A DNA stretch of 64,000 nucleotides, from the NCBI GenBank assembly GCA_037127255.1, contig JBANSL010000001.1, positions 30,994,501-31,058,500 on the forward strand, written 5' to 3'. Below the pieces are notes generated by a model, which saw only the letters and a program-made list of their open reading frames with translations, was not told the origin of the DNA and made no database searches. The first letter of the stretch is position 1, and the number at the start of each line of letters is the position of its first letter. The position numbers were made by a program, and so were the translations under genes. Shown one piece after another: positions 1-10,243 of the stretch. This DNA is from Persicaria tinctoria. Taxonomy: Eukaryota > Streptophyta > Magnoliopsida > Caryophyllales > Polygonaceae.

Positions 1-2589
1 TTGTTACATATGGACTTATGTGGACCTATGCGTGTCAAATCTCCAAAGGGTAAACAATACATCCTGGTTATTATTGATGATTTCTCTCGTTTTACATGGA
101 TCTCCTTTTTAAGAGAAAAATCAGAGGCTTTGCTCGAGTTTTCTAAACTTTGCAAAGAGTTGCAGACCTTGAAAAACATACCTATTGTCTCCATTAGGAA
201 TGATCATGGTAGATAATTTGATCAACTAAAATTTTATTTATTCTGTGCTAAATATGGAATTTCACACACTTTTCAGCACCTAGAACTCCTAAACAAAACG
301 GAGTTGTAGAACGAAAGAACCGCACTTTGGAGGACCTGTCCAGGACAATGCTTTTGGAAAATGGTTTCCCAAAAATCTACTGGGCTGAGTCTATTAATAC
401 AGCCAACTACATTTTGAATCGATGCTTAATTCGTCCCATTTTGAAAAAGACTCCTTATGAACTTTTCAAAGGAAGAAAGCCTAGCATTTCCTACTTCAAA
501 CGTTTTGGATGCACTTGCTTTGTTCATAACAATGGCAAAGATAATCTTGGGAAATTTGACGCACCTAGTGATGAAGGTATCTTCCTTGGTTATTCTACTA
601 TTAGCAAAGCTGATAGAGTTTATAACAAGCGCACCAAAATTGTTGAGGAGAGTATCCATGTGGTATTCGACGAAAGCAACAATGGTGTGTTAAGTGAAGG
701 TTTTGCAGATCTCAATCTAAATCGTCATGATTCGGATGGAGAAGAAGAGGACAAGGCTGAAAATAAGCAGGACCAAGAAAGAAACATGCAAGAACAAATC
801 CAAGATACCAACGAACTATCTCAAGACCTTGAGAAGGGACTACAGAATGAGGATTCAGTCATTGAAGAATCCAACACTCAAATTATCTCTCAAGACCTTG
901 AAGAGAGACCTACTACTATCTCAAACGATCAGGGTCCAAAGCTACGAAAATTCAAATATGCCTCTTCACACTCAGCTCAAGATATCATATCAGATCCATC
1001 ATCTGGGGTACAAACTCGATCTAGATTAAAGAATCTTTGTGCCTTCTATGCTTTTGTTTCTCTTGTAGAACCAAAAACCCCAGCTGAAGCACTCAAGGAC
1101 TCGGACTGGATCACTTCCATGCAAAATGAGCTAACTGAGTTTCAAAGGAACAAGGTATGGACTCTTCAACCCAGACCACAACACCAATCAGTCATAGAAA
1201 CTAGATGGGTGTTTCGGAATGAACTGGATGAAGCGGGCAAGATCATTCGAAACAAAGCAAGACTTGTTGCTCAAGGATACAATCAAGAAGAAGGTATAGA
1301 CTACGAGGAGATATTTGCTCCCGTAGCAAGGTTAGAAGCTATACGAATATTACTTGCTTTTGCATCTTTCATGGGTATCAAGCTATTTTAAATGGATGTC
1401 AAATGCGCATTCCTAAATGGGTTCTTAGAAGAAGAGGTTTATGTTGCTCAACCACCAGGTTTTGAAAGTGAAGAATTTCCTAATCATGTGTATAAATTGG
1501 ACAAAGCTCCCTATGGTCTCAAACAAGCCCCAAGAGCTTGGTATGAAAGATTGTCCAAATATCTTCTTGAAAATGGTTTTCAAAGAGGATTGATTGATAA
1601 AACTCTCTTCATCAAGACTCGTGGAAATGATCTTTTGATTGTTCAAATATATGTAGATGATATATTATTTGGTGCTACTAACAATTACCTTTGCAAGGAG
1701 TTTTCTGAAATTATGTGCAGAGAATTCGAAATGAGTCTCATGGGAGAATTAAACTTCTTCCTCGGTTTACAAGTTCTTCAAACAAGTAAGGGTATCTTTC
1801 TGAATCAAGGGAAATATACCAGGGATCTACTAAAGAAATACAAAATGGAACAATCAAAGGTAGAAAAAACCCCTATGAGCTCCACTCTCTCCCTTGATCA
1901 AGATAAGAATGGTAAGAATGTGAACCAAAAAGAGTACAGATGTATGATTGGTTCACTCCTATACCTTATTGCTAGTAGAGTACAGATGTATGTGTGCTCG
2001 ATTCCAAAGTGATCCGAAAGAGTCTCACCTTATTGCTGTGAAAAGAATCTTCAGGTATCTAAATGGATCTCAAGACCTTGGTCTCTGGTATCCCAAACAT
2101 AGTAACTTTCATTTAACAGGCTACTCAGATGCAGATTTTGCAGGTTACAAGGTTGATAGAAAAAGCACTTCTGTTTGTTGCCAACTCCTAGGATCCTCCT
2201 TGATAAGTTGGCACTCTAAGAAACAAAATTTTGTGGCCTTATCAACTGCAGAAGCTGAGTACATTGCTGCTGGTGCATGTTACTCTCATATTCTTTGGAT
2301 AGCACAACAACTCAGAGACCTTGGAATTGATCTTAAAGGTATTCCTATCTTGTGTGATAATACTACTGCTATTTCCATCACTAAAAATCCAGTGCAGCAC
2401 TCGAGAACCAAGCACATTGATGTGAGACATCATTTTATAATAGATCATGTGGAGAAAGGTGATGTATCAATATCCTTCATATCCACTGATTTTCAGTTAG
2501 CTGTTTTTTTTACTAAACCACTCCCTGAAGATCGTTTCAATTTTATTAGACTGGAGTTGGGTATGCTTAATAGGGAAGCACTTTCTTAG
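1..2589 (+). pseudogene. Copia pol: integrase, reverse transcriptase, RNase H (decayed)
   Basis: This is the C-terminal part of a copia polyprotein, which integrates (INT) and copies (RT/RNase H) the element. The window opens inside the integrase core (DLCGPM, VIIDDFSRF, then an acidic SIRNDHG). A TAA at 214-216 and a frameshift near 265 break integrase; its C-terminal part resumes at about 290 ([11 protein letters not shown], later EGIFLGYS). RT starts near 1100 (VWTLQP). A TAA at 1389-1391 sits where related elements have a glutamine just before MDVK-AFLNG. The catalytic YVDD motif is at about 1651. A small deletion or frameshift near 1985 separates RT from RNase H, which holds YSDADFAG, STAEAEY and TKHIDVRHH and ends at 2589. 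At least four lesions make it inactive. Confidence 0.93.
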
Positions 2590-2623
2590 GGGGAGTAATT
2601 ACTCCCTATATAAAAGTTTGAAT

Positions 2624-5272
2624 TGTTGTTTGCAGGAAGATGGTCAAGTATGAAATAAATATAAAGTATAGATCAGACTGACTTCCCTGTCTCAACAAAT
2701 AAATACAAGACTTCCTCCCGTTGTAGTAAGAGAATAGTCAGGATCGAATCCACGAGGAAGCACGTCAGCAGTTCTCAGGTAGCAACAGATCTCGCAGGCA
2801 AAATAGCAGAAAGACAGAAACACGGAAACAAGGTAAGAAACAGAAATAAAAGCAGAAAATAACAAACAAAAGCAAAGAACAAAGCGAAGACAAAGCAAAG
2901 CAACAAATAAAAGCAAAGGCAACAGGCTGGTCGATCTCGACAAACAGCTACTCGAGATCGACCACAGCAGTCGACAACAGAAACTCAGAAATCACAGCAG
3001 ACAGGCAAACCCGGCAAGGGCAACTCGATCTCGACCAAGTCAACTCGAAATCGACAAGGGCAAGCAAAGACAGAAACTTGAAATCGACAAGAACAGAAGA
3101 AAACTTCAACTCGACCTAGACAAGTCCTACTCGAGATCGACAAAGGCATTACTCGATCTCGACAAAGCTTCCTCTATGTCGACAACAATGCAAAAAATAT
3201 GAATTTGCAGAATTAAACACAGAACTCGGATTTTTGATAGAAATAAACTCAATATAATAAAAGACTTCCAAGACCAGGGTTTCAACACCACAACGATAAC
3301 CATGCAAAGTAACACATAAAGGCATAAAAGATCATGCTTTCCATCAAATAACTTTCGTCATTAACAAATAGGCATATAGAGGCTTTCGCATAAACCTTAA
3401 TTGTTACTAACCCTTTTTCACATAATTAATCCAAGTTGCAGTAAGATCACTTTCGCTTTAATAACACAAACAAGGATCACCTTCAACTCTCGCAAAAGAA
3501 TCATGCTCATAGGGATAGAAGATGAATTGCACAAAAAGATCTGAACTTTATCGCGTTGCCTCACATGGCCACCGTCGGGCTCATCCCAGCCCTAGAAGTG
3601 GGTGGACTACTCACGCCTCATTGCAATAACAGACATTGATTGATGAAAAGAACTAACTTGCATTAAAACTAAATTCAAAGCCTTTTAGAATCCTGGCAAT
3701 CAACTTTCGCAGAAAGCCAAAACCCTAAAAATCTTAGAACTCTTAAACTTCTCTACTGGAACTACTTGTTTCTCTCTGAAATTGAATGAATAAAACTGAG
3801 CCCCTAGGGCCTTATTTATAGGCTTCTAACCCATGCTAATCAATGATAGAATTTCCTATCTATATCTAAAATTATATCTAAAAGGATAAAAGATAAATGA
3901 AATGTTTTAAGGAAATAAATCTATAAGGAAAAGATAATTCTAAAGTGGGTAAGTCTTCATGATGTTGATAGATCTCCTTCCTTGGATAGATGATGATAGA
4001 ATCGGATAGATCTTCAGCCTTCGGCCCCAAGGAATCCCAAGTCGAGTAGGACTCGTCACGTCGACGCGTTTCTGGAGACTGGGCTACTCGACCTCGACAA
4101 GGGCCCGTCGACCTCGAGTAGGATTCATCGTCGACTGGACTTCCCGGCTAGCTCTGCTCGATGTGGCTCGGTCTTGGCTCCTGGTGCTCGTCCACCTTGG
4201 GTAGGCTTCGTCGACCTCGAGTAGGCTTGATCCGTCGACTAGGTCTCCTCGGGTAAGTGTACTCGACAAGCTCGGACCTGGGCTCTGGGCTTCGTCGATC
4301 TCGACTAGGGTTTGTCGAGATCGAGTAGAGTGGTGGTCTCCTCAGGTCGAGCATCTTCTCCTCGGCATGGACTCGGACTGGTGTTGTGGCGCTTGTCGAT
4401 CTCGACTAGAGCTTGTCGAGATCGAGTAGGGTTGTCCTCGGCGTCCTTGTCCTCGGCTCGACTCCGGGTGTGGTGTCTGGGCTTCGTCGATCTCGACCAA
4501 GGTCTTGTCGAGATCGAGTTGGGTCTGGAAGTCGGGTTGGTCTGGCTTTCTCGATCAGGCACTGTCGACCAAGGCTGCTCGGACAAGCTTGTCGAGATCG
4601 AGTAACCTTGACTCTCAGATTGATTCGACTGGTTCCGCTGCTTTCTTGACCTTGGACTTCTGTAGCCATTTTCCGAGCTTTTCTGACCTTCTGTAGAATT
4701 GCTGTAAAACGCCTCGAATTTTGCGAATTAAACAGAAACTGGTGTAGATTCAATAATTTGGCAAATAAACATAAACTACATAGGTTATGTACTATCTCAG
4801 CCCAAATAAATGAAATGTATGCAGAAATCGATATAAACTTAAGTGTAAAACATGGCAGATTAAGCTAGGGGTGTTATGTGAGACAAGCTACTCGTGATCG
4901 GCTCGGGTTCGGCTCGTATAAAACTCGACTCGAGCTCGTTCATTTTCTAAACAAGCCGAGTATGAGCACATTTTTAAGCTCGATCCAAAGCTCGGCTCAT
5001 TCGAATTAAACTCGAATAGCTCGAATTTTATGAAATTTCTAAAATTTTCTTAAAGTTACTCTATAATGAGCAAGTAGAATTGCCTAAAGCTCGAAAAAAA
5101 CTCGGCTCGAGCTCGCTCATTTCCTAAACGAGCCGAATATGAGCACATTTTTAAGCTCGAGTCAAAATTTAGGCTCGGCTCGAGCTCGTTCATATTCTAA
5201 ATAAACTAAATATGAAGAAGTAATACTCGGCTCGTTCGGCTCGAATAACAGCCCTAGATTCAGCTCACAACA
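2624..5272 (-). repeat. Gypsy-1 3' LTR (contains a hAT MITE)
   Basis: It matches 10244-12514 over its whole length. Without the MITE and its duplicated 8 bp it is about 2250 bp, against 2271 bp for the other copy; the 21-bp difference is an extra GTCAACTCGAGATCGAGT-type unit in the right copy near 12228. It carries two blocks of TCGATCTCGAC/TCGAGATCGAG motifs, at about 2930-3180 and 4040-4610. Confidence 0.93.
4866..5256. mobile_element. hAT-type MITE, 391 bp, inserted in the gypsy-1 3' LTR
   Basis: This block is absent from the partner LTR at the matching site (12500/12501). Its ends are TAGGGGTGTTA and, read from the other side, TAGGGCTGTTA, forming an 11-bp TIR with one mismatch. It is flanked by GATTAAGC (4858-4865) and GATTCAGC (5257-5264), an 8-bp duplication with one change; 8-bp TSDs are the hAT hallmark. 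The interior is repeats of CTCGGCTCGAGCTCG with no coding capacity. Confidence 0.88.
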
Positions 5273-5286
5273 AACACCCCATACTT
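5273..5286 (-). other. Gypsy-1 polypurine tract
   Basis: Read on the minus strand, AGTATGGGGTGTT lies directly before the 3' LTR start. This is the place where plus-strand DNA synthesis of an LTR element is primed. The assignment rests on position and purine richness. Confidence 0.6.
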
Positions 5287-6747
5287 AAGCTTGCTTGTCC
5301 TCAAGCAATCCTTTTATTTGTCATTCAGGGGAAGAATTCAAAACTCTCAACATCTTAGATTCATTCTCATATAACCCTGCAGTCAAATACCATCCTCGAA
5401 AAGGTACTAGTGTCACAGATCCATGCATGTGCAAATATATAAAAGCAACATCTACTCACAAAAGAAGGGTTATGCAAAAAAACAATTTATATGACAAAGC
5501 ATTAATAATCAAGAGGACTTTAATTTAAGCTCATGAAGGAGTAGATTTGGTAAAAGGCTAAAGGTGGGCAATTTTTGGCAATGTGGTGCTAATGATTCGG
5601 GGAAATGGAGTATTTCCAAACAAAATTTCCACATTCCTTCTCCATAAGATTCATCACCTTTCATAATGCTTTTTCTCAATAATAATGCTTTTACCTCTCT
5701 AACTTCAACACTGCCTTCTCGCGAGTCGCAAACATGGGTGTCATGAATGGCCCCGGATACTTAGCGCTTTGGACTCCTCACAATGTGTCCCATCTCTCCA
5801 AACTATTATCTCAGAGAGCAGGGTCAATCTACCTTTATCTCCTGAGGTGATTGGATTTTCTTTCACTCATTAAATTTTCCATATATTTCAAACATTTTGC
5901 CTCCAAACTCCAATAATGATAATAACAACACAACAACCATATAACAATCTCGATAATGTAACATCATTCTCAACATAATCCCCGGATAAGGTAAAGAATG
6001 ACAATATTTAGATCATGTGGAGCAGTAATTGAAATAAGGCATATTATGGCTTTTGTGATGCATAAGCATGGGTAAGGCTAGGAATAAACAATGAGCATTA
6101 TATGGAAATATAAAGTCTTCCATCATCTTATCATGCAATATGTCAAAAGCAACTTCAAATTTTACCTCCTTTCATGGTTTTCAATAAATAATGCACTTCA
6201 TTGTGACTTCCCTTTACTAGGCAATTTCATGCGATATCTCTAATTAATCCAATTTTGCATCGTCGAGTTCAATATAAAGCTTCCATGACACTAATCAAAA
6301 TTTTCAATGGGGGTCATTTTTCTAAATTTTGGAAAACATGCAATTAAGCACATAAATCAATAATGCATTCGAAAATAGCCATGTAGCAATTCAAAGAAAT
6401 AATGCACAAGTAATGTCAAATATGATCAATATGCATGAAGTAAGCCCTTCCCCCACCCCATACTTAAACATTACAGTGTCCTCACTGTATAAAAACAAGG
6501 ATAAAGAAAGAAACTCACTAGACAGGTGTGCAGGGCCTTAAAATGTCGAATGGAAGCACCTCCTGGGCCGAGTATGACTTGGTTCTATCCATGGACCTGA
6601 AAAGTGTAGAAGACATATACCCATAATAGCAAAACTAAAAGTTTCAAAAACAAAAACAAACAAAAGCAACAAAGTCTCAAAAGTCCTAAAAAGTCTATGT
6701 ACAAGCTCTAGATTTTATAGTCGCTAGGCCGACTTCTCCATTAAGCA
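5287..6747. other. Non-coding 3' part of the gypsy-1 internal region
   Basis: I see no conserved coding sequence here. It opens with CTTGCTTGTCCTCAAGC just inside the LTR, a motif that recurs at the same relative place in gypsy-2 (16350). A second C-rich stretch, CCCACCCCATACTTAAACATT, at about 6453 looks like a second polypurine tract on the minus strand. The lost pol genes would be expected in or near this interval. Confidence 0.5.
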
Positions 6748-7077
6748 TTAGCCTGGCATTTGCAGGGCCCATGTAGCTTGGGCCTCAAATAATACTCCAT
6801 TCTTGTCCATCAGCTGCAATCCTCCAGAATGGATCTTGTTCACCACGAAAGGTCCCATCCGCTTCTTGTTGAATTTGTTAGGAAACCAATGATCCTTTGA
6901 TTTAGAGACATGGAGCTTGTCTGCAACTTCATATTCCTTGGGCTCATCATTGGAAATCCTGCACAATCGCACATACCAAGGCAGACCTCTCCCATGTATA
7001 GATAAATCTTTAATGGAAATAGGAGAAGAAAGATCCATACCTTGATTTACCTTTGCAGAGACGGAATCGGGGACCAC
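6748..7077 (-). pseudogene. Short ORF resembling the C-terminal end of gypsy integrase
   Basis: An open frame of 110 codons contains FNKKRMGPFVVNKIHSGG followed by LQLMDKNGVLFEAQATW. This resembles the small beta-barrel at the end of gypsy integrases, where a W/R-x-GPF-V motif is followed by an ID/ED-K-G-x-F pattern. No integrase zinc finger or DDE core precedes it; the upstream 500 bp is a hairpin-rich repeat. I read it as the leftover tail of a deleted pol. The homology is weak and made from memory of the family. Confidence 0.45.
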
Positions 7078-7079
7078 TG

Positions 7080-7600
7080 TGTTTGGTCAATCTCGACTAG
7101 GGCTAGTCGATCTCGACGAGTCTGCTCATTCTGGTGGTGTCCTGCTCGCAGATTCAGAAGTCGATGAAGACGATGGCTCATCGACCTCGAGTAGCCTACT
7201 CGACATCGAGTAGGGCTCCGCTCCTGGTGGCTCCAGCGTCGAGGAAGCAGGGTCTGGGCTCCCCAAGTGGTGGTCGATCTCGACAAGCTTAGTCGAGATC
7301 GACGAGGATGCTCCGTCTGGTGGAGTCTGTGTCGAGGAAGCAGGAGTCGAGTCAGCAGAGGGCTTGTCGATCTCGACAAGCGTGGTCGATGTCGACGAAG
7401 ATCTTGGCTCTGGTGTCGTCAGCGTCGAGGAAAGCTGAGTCGACGTAGGGCTCTGGTTGTCGATCTCGACGAGCCTACTCGAGATCGAGTAGGGTTCTGC
7501 TTCCGTCTGGCTGCTCGACGAGGCTGGTACTGGTGGAGACTCCTTGTCTGGTCGAGATCGACTAGGGTCTGGTCGATCTTGACCCCATACTTAACTCCTG
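7080..7600. repeat. Array of TCGATCTCGAC / TCGAGATCGAC hairpin units inside gypsy-1
   Basis: The short motif occurs many times in alternating orientation. The best example is 7273-7303: GTCGATCTCGAC, a 7-nt spacer, then GTCGAGATCGAC, a perfect 12-bp stem. The open frames through this stretch (for example SRSTSPLLTRLLLP on the minus strand) are by-products of the repeat. The same motif also occurs in both LTRs and near the 3' end of gag. Confidence 0.85.
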
Positions 7601-7661
7601 TCAAGGCATCCGAAAAATAATTAATCCACAACGACTTACCTTGGTCCGTGTCGATTGGATT

Positions 7662-10160
7662 CTATGTGTTTTCCTTGAGGATTGCCATGATCTCCTCCAC
7701 CCGGGCCTCCATGTCCCTCTTTTCCATTTCCTCAGGGGTCATATTTCTGACCTTGGGTTCCCCGCATGTGATGTAGCCAGCTGAGATAGATTTGACCTCT
7801 TCCATTGGACTTGTATGCCTTTCAGTTTTATTAAAGGAATACTCAATTACCTCATCGCTGATGTTGAAGGTGAGCACTCCTTTCCTTACGCTTATGTTGG
7901 CATCCACCGTCGCCAAGAATGGTCTTCCTAGAATAATTGGACAAGCAGGATATTTTTGCATATCAACAACTAGAAAATCAGCAGGGACAAAGAATTTACC
8001 TACTTGTACTGGCACATTATCCACCATGCCTATTGGAATGACCACTGTGTTGTTGGCCATGTAAAGTCTAGCATCCACAGGCTCTAGGGCACCTATCTTA
8101 ATCTTGAACCAAATCGTTAAAAGCATTATACTCACACTAGCTCCAAGATCACATAGGGCATTAAATTCTTATGGACCAAATCCAATAGTTATAGCAAACT
8201 TACCTGGATCCGGCCTCTTCTCCAATATGTCCAGATGGCTGCACTCCTCTGTGATTTCAGCCATCGATCGCTTTTTGCTCAGAATCTCTTTCAGGAACTT
8301 GACAAAGGATGGCATTTCATTGAGAGCTTCTGTGAAGGGGATGGTGACGTTGAGCTTTTGAAGCATCTTGATGAAGTGCTGAAACTTTTTCTCTGCCGGG
8401 TCCTTTAGATATTTTGTGGGGAAAGGCAGCTTCTTTTTCTGATTTGGAGCCAGAACAGACGTCGGAGGTGCTGCAGGCTGCTCTATGTCGACCAGGGGCT
8501 CCTAGACATCGACTAGACTCTTGTCGACATCGACCAGGTTGGGCGTAGTCGAGTTGTTGTGCGGTGCAGACGAAGATTTTTGCAGGTTCTCCTTGAGGTC
8601 GAGTAGGCCCTTGTCGAGATCGACTAGGCCTTGGTCGACTAGCTGTTCTTCGTTGTTCTGCTGCTTTCCAACCTCTGGCTCTTGTAGTTGATGGCCGCTT
8701 CTGAGTTTTATAGCAGCGATGTGTCCAGTCTTTCCCTTAGGATTTGGTTCTGAAGATCCAGGGAGCGCACCCGACTGTCTGGGGATTCCTGCTGCTAGCT
8801 GACCAATCTGTGTATCAACTGATTTCCGCCAGATGTCAATTTCCCCAAGCCTAGAGTTGACACCTTGCATCTGAGTATAGACAGAGTTGAAGGATTGCCT
8901 AGTTTCTGAGTGGTTTCTCCGTATTTCCTCCAGGACTGTGTGTATATCATCCTTTTTCTGCTCCCTTTCCGGATGTCCTGGAGCTCTGTAGGGCGGGGGG
9001 TTCCTAGGGACACCTTGGTTCCATTGTGGTTGCTGAAACCTTTGGTCCCCCGTGTAGCGACTGGGACCCCCTGTGTAAGCTGCCTCCTCATGATGCTCTG
9101 CCATCCTGACTTGCTCTGCGTGTGGGCACTCAGGAGTGGTGTGCCTTTGCGATCCGCATTCTATGCAAGGCTGGTTGACGGAGAGGTATTTTACTTTCTT
9201 GAGGAGCTTCTTATTCTGGTCTCTGTAGTACTGCTCCCTAACGTCAGGATCAATCTCCTTAGGTGGCTCATAGAGGGGCATGGATGGTGCTGGCCTGTCG
9301 TATGGGTTCTCTTCATAAGTTGCAGTAGACCCATACTTGTTGTCGTAGTTAGTGAGCTTCTCTAGCACATCCCATGCGTCACTTGGCGGCATTGTCAGAT
9401 ACTCATAGCGAGTATAATGGTTGATTCTGTCCATAGTGACTTGATCAAGAGTGTTGAAGAAGATCTCCTGAATGACTTAGGGTGGCTATCCATGAGTAGG
9501 GCAAGATCGCAGAAGTTCCTTGTAGCGCTCCCATGCCTTTGCCAGCGGTTCCCCTTGCTTCTGTTTGAAGGCGGTGATTCTCTGGCGGAGATGTGCTGTT
9601 TTGGCGGGTGGGAAGAATTTGTTCAGAAACTCTTGCCCTACTTAGGCCCAGGTTGTAAGTGATCTTGCTTTCAGCCCTTCCAGCCATTTCAGTGCAGGCC
9701 CAGCGAGAGACCAGCGGAAAGATTTCATCTTGACATATTCCAGGGTTGTACCTTCAGCAAGAGTGCGACACATGTCAAAAAAGTTTGTAATATGTTCAAG
9801 AGGACACTCATTAAATCTACCATAAAAGGCATTATTTTTAAGCTCTATAAGAAATTGAGTGCGAAATTCAAAAGAGTTATCAGGGATTAGAATCGCCGAT
9901 TCAGGTACGACGAGAGTTGGGTGCATGTAGTCCTCTGCCGTGGTTGGATATTGGGCAAGCTCAGCCTGTGCTTGTTCCCTTGCTGCTTTCTCAACGGCGA
10001 TAGCAGCATCCTTAGGGGCCAATTCCCTGGTAAGCCTAGCGATCAGCTGTTCCTGTGTCTCCGCAGCTGCCATGGCTCTTTGTAGTTTAGCTCGGATGTG
10101 AAATAGGCGTTCCGGTTCGTCTAAGGCGTCAAACTCAGGTGTTTGACCAGAACGGCGCAT
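7662..10160 (-). pseudogene. Gypsy-1 gag-protease polyprotein with in-frame stops
   Basis: The reading frame stays the same from 10160 to 7662 but has stops at about 9642, 9487, 9478, 8502 and 8169. The N-terminal part is the retrotransposon gag domain (TQFLIELKNNAFYGR, then ALKWLEGL, FLNKFFPPAKTA, WERYKELLRSCP). A zinc knuckle, CIECGSQRHTTPEC, lies near 9150. The gag C-terminus includes VDLDKGLLDL and VDVDKSLVDV, which are translated copies of the palindromic motif. The aspartic protease follows (LCDLGASVSIM near 8140, then CPIILGRPFLATVDA). These belong to a capsid precursor and its maturing protease. Five stops make this copy defective; related copies may supply the proteins. Confidence 0.88.
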
Positions 10161-10222
10161 ACACCTGAAAAGTAACTCAAAGAAACAGTGAGAACTGCCT
10201 ACCTAAGGGGCGATTGATAGCT

Positions 10223-10240
10223 TCCCCGGCAACGGCGCCA
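10223..10240 (-). other. Gypsy-1 primer-binding site (tRNA-Asp)
   Basis: TGGCGCCGTTGCCGGGGA on the minus strand is complementary to the 3' end of plant tRNA-Asp(GUC), whose mature end reads CCCCGGCAACGGCGCCA. It lies 3 nt inside the 5' LTR. Athila and related gypsy elements are known to use this primer. Confidence 0.93.
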
Positions 10241-10243
10241 ATT

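Noticed and set aside
4084..4753. SR/RS-rich ORFs in the gypsy-1 LTRs (also 11704-12592 and 7047-7631)
   Set aside because: They arise from the TCGATCTCGAC hairpin motif, are nearly identical between the two LTRs, occur in overlapping frames and lack any domain.
7080..7600. CRISPR-like regularly spaced palindromic repeats
   Set aside because: The units are short, unevenly spaced and inverted relative to each other, there are no uniform unique spacers or cas genes, and the context is a plant retrotransposon.
10223..10240. A tRNA-Asp gene at the tRNA-Asp match
   Set aside because: Only the 3' terminal 18 nt of tRNA-Asp are present, in the position and orientation of a primer-binding site.
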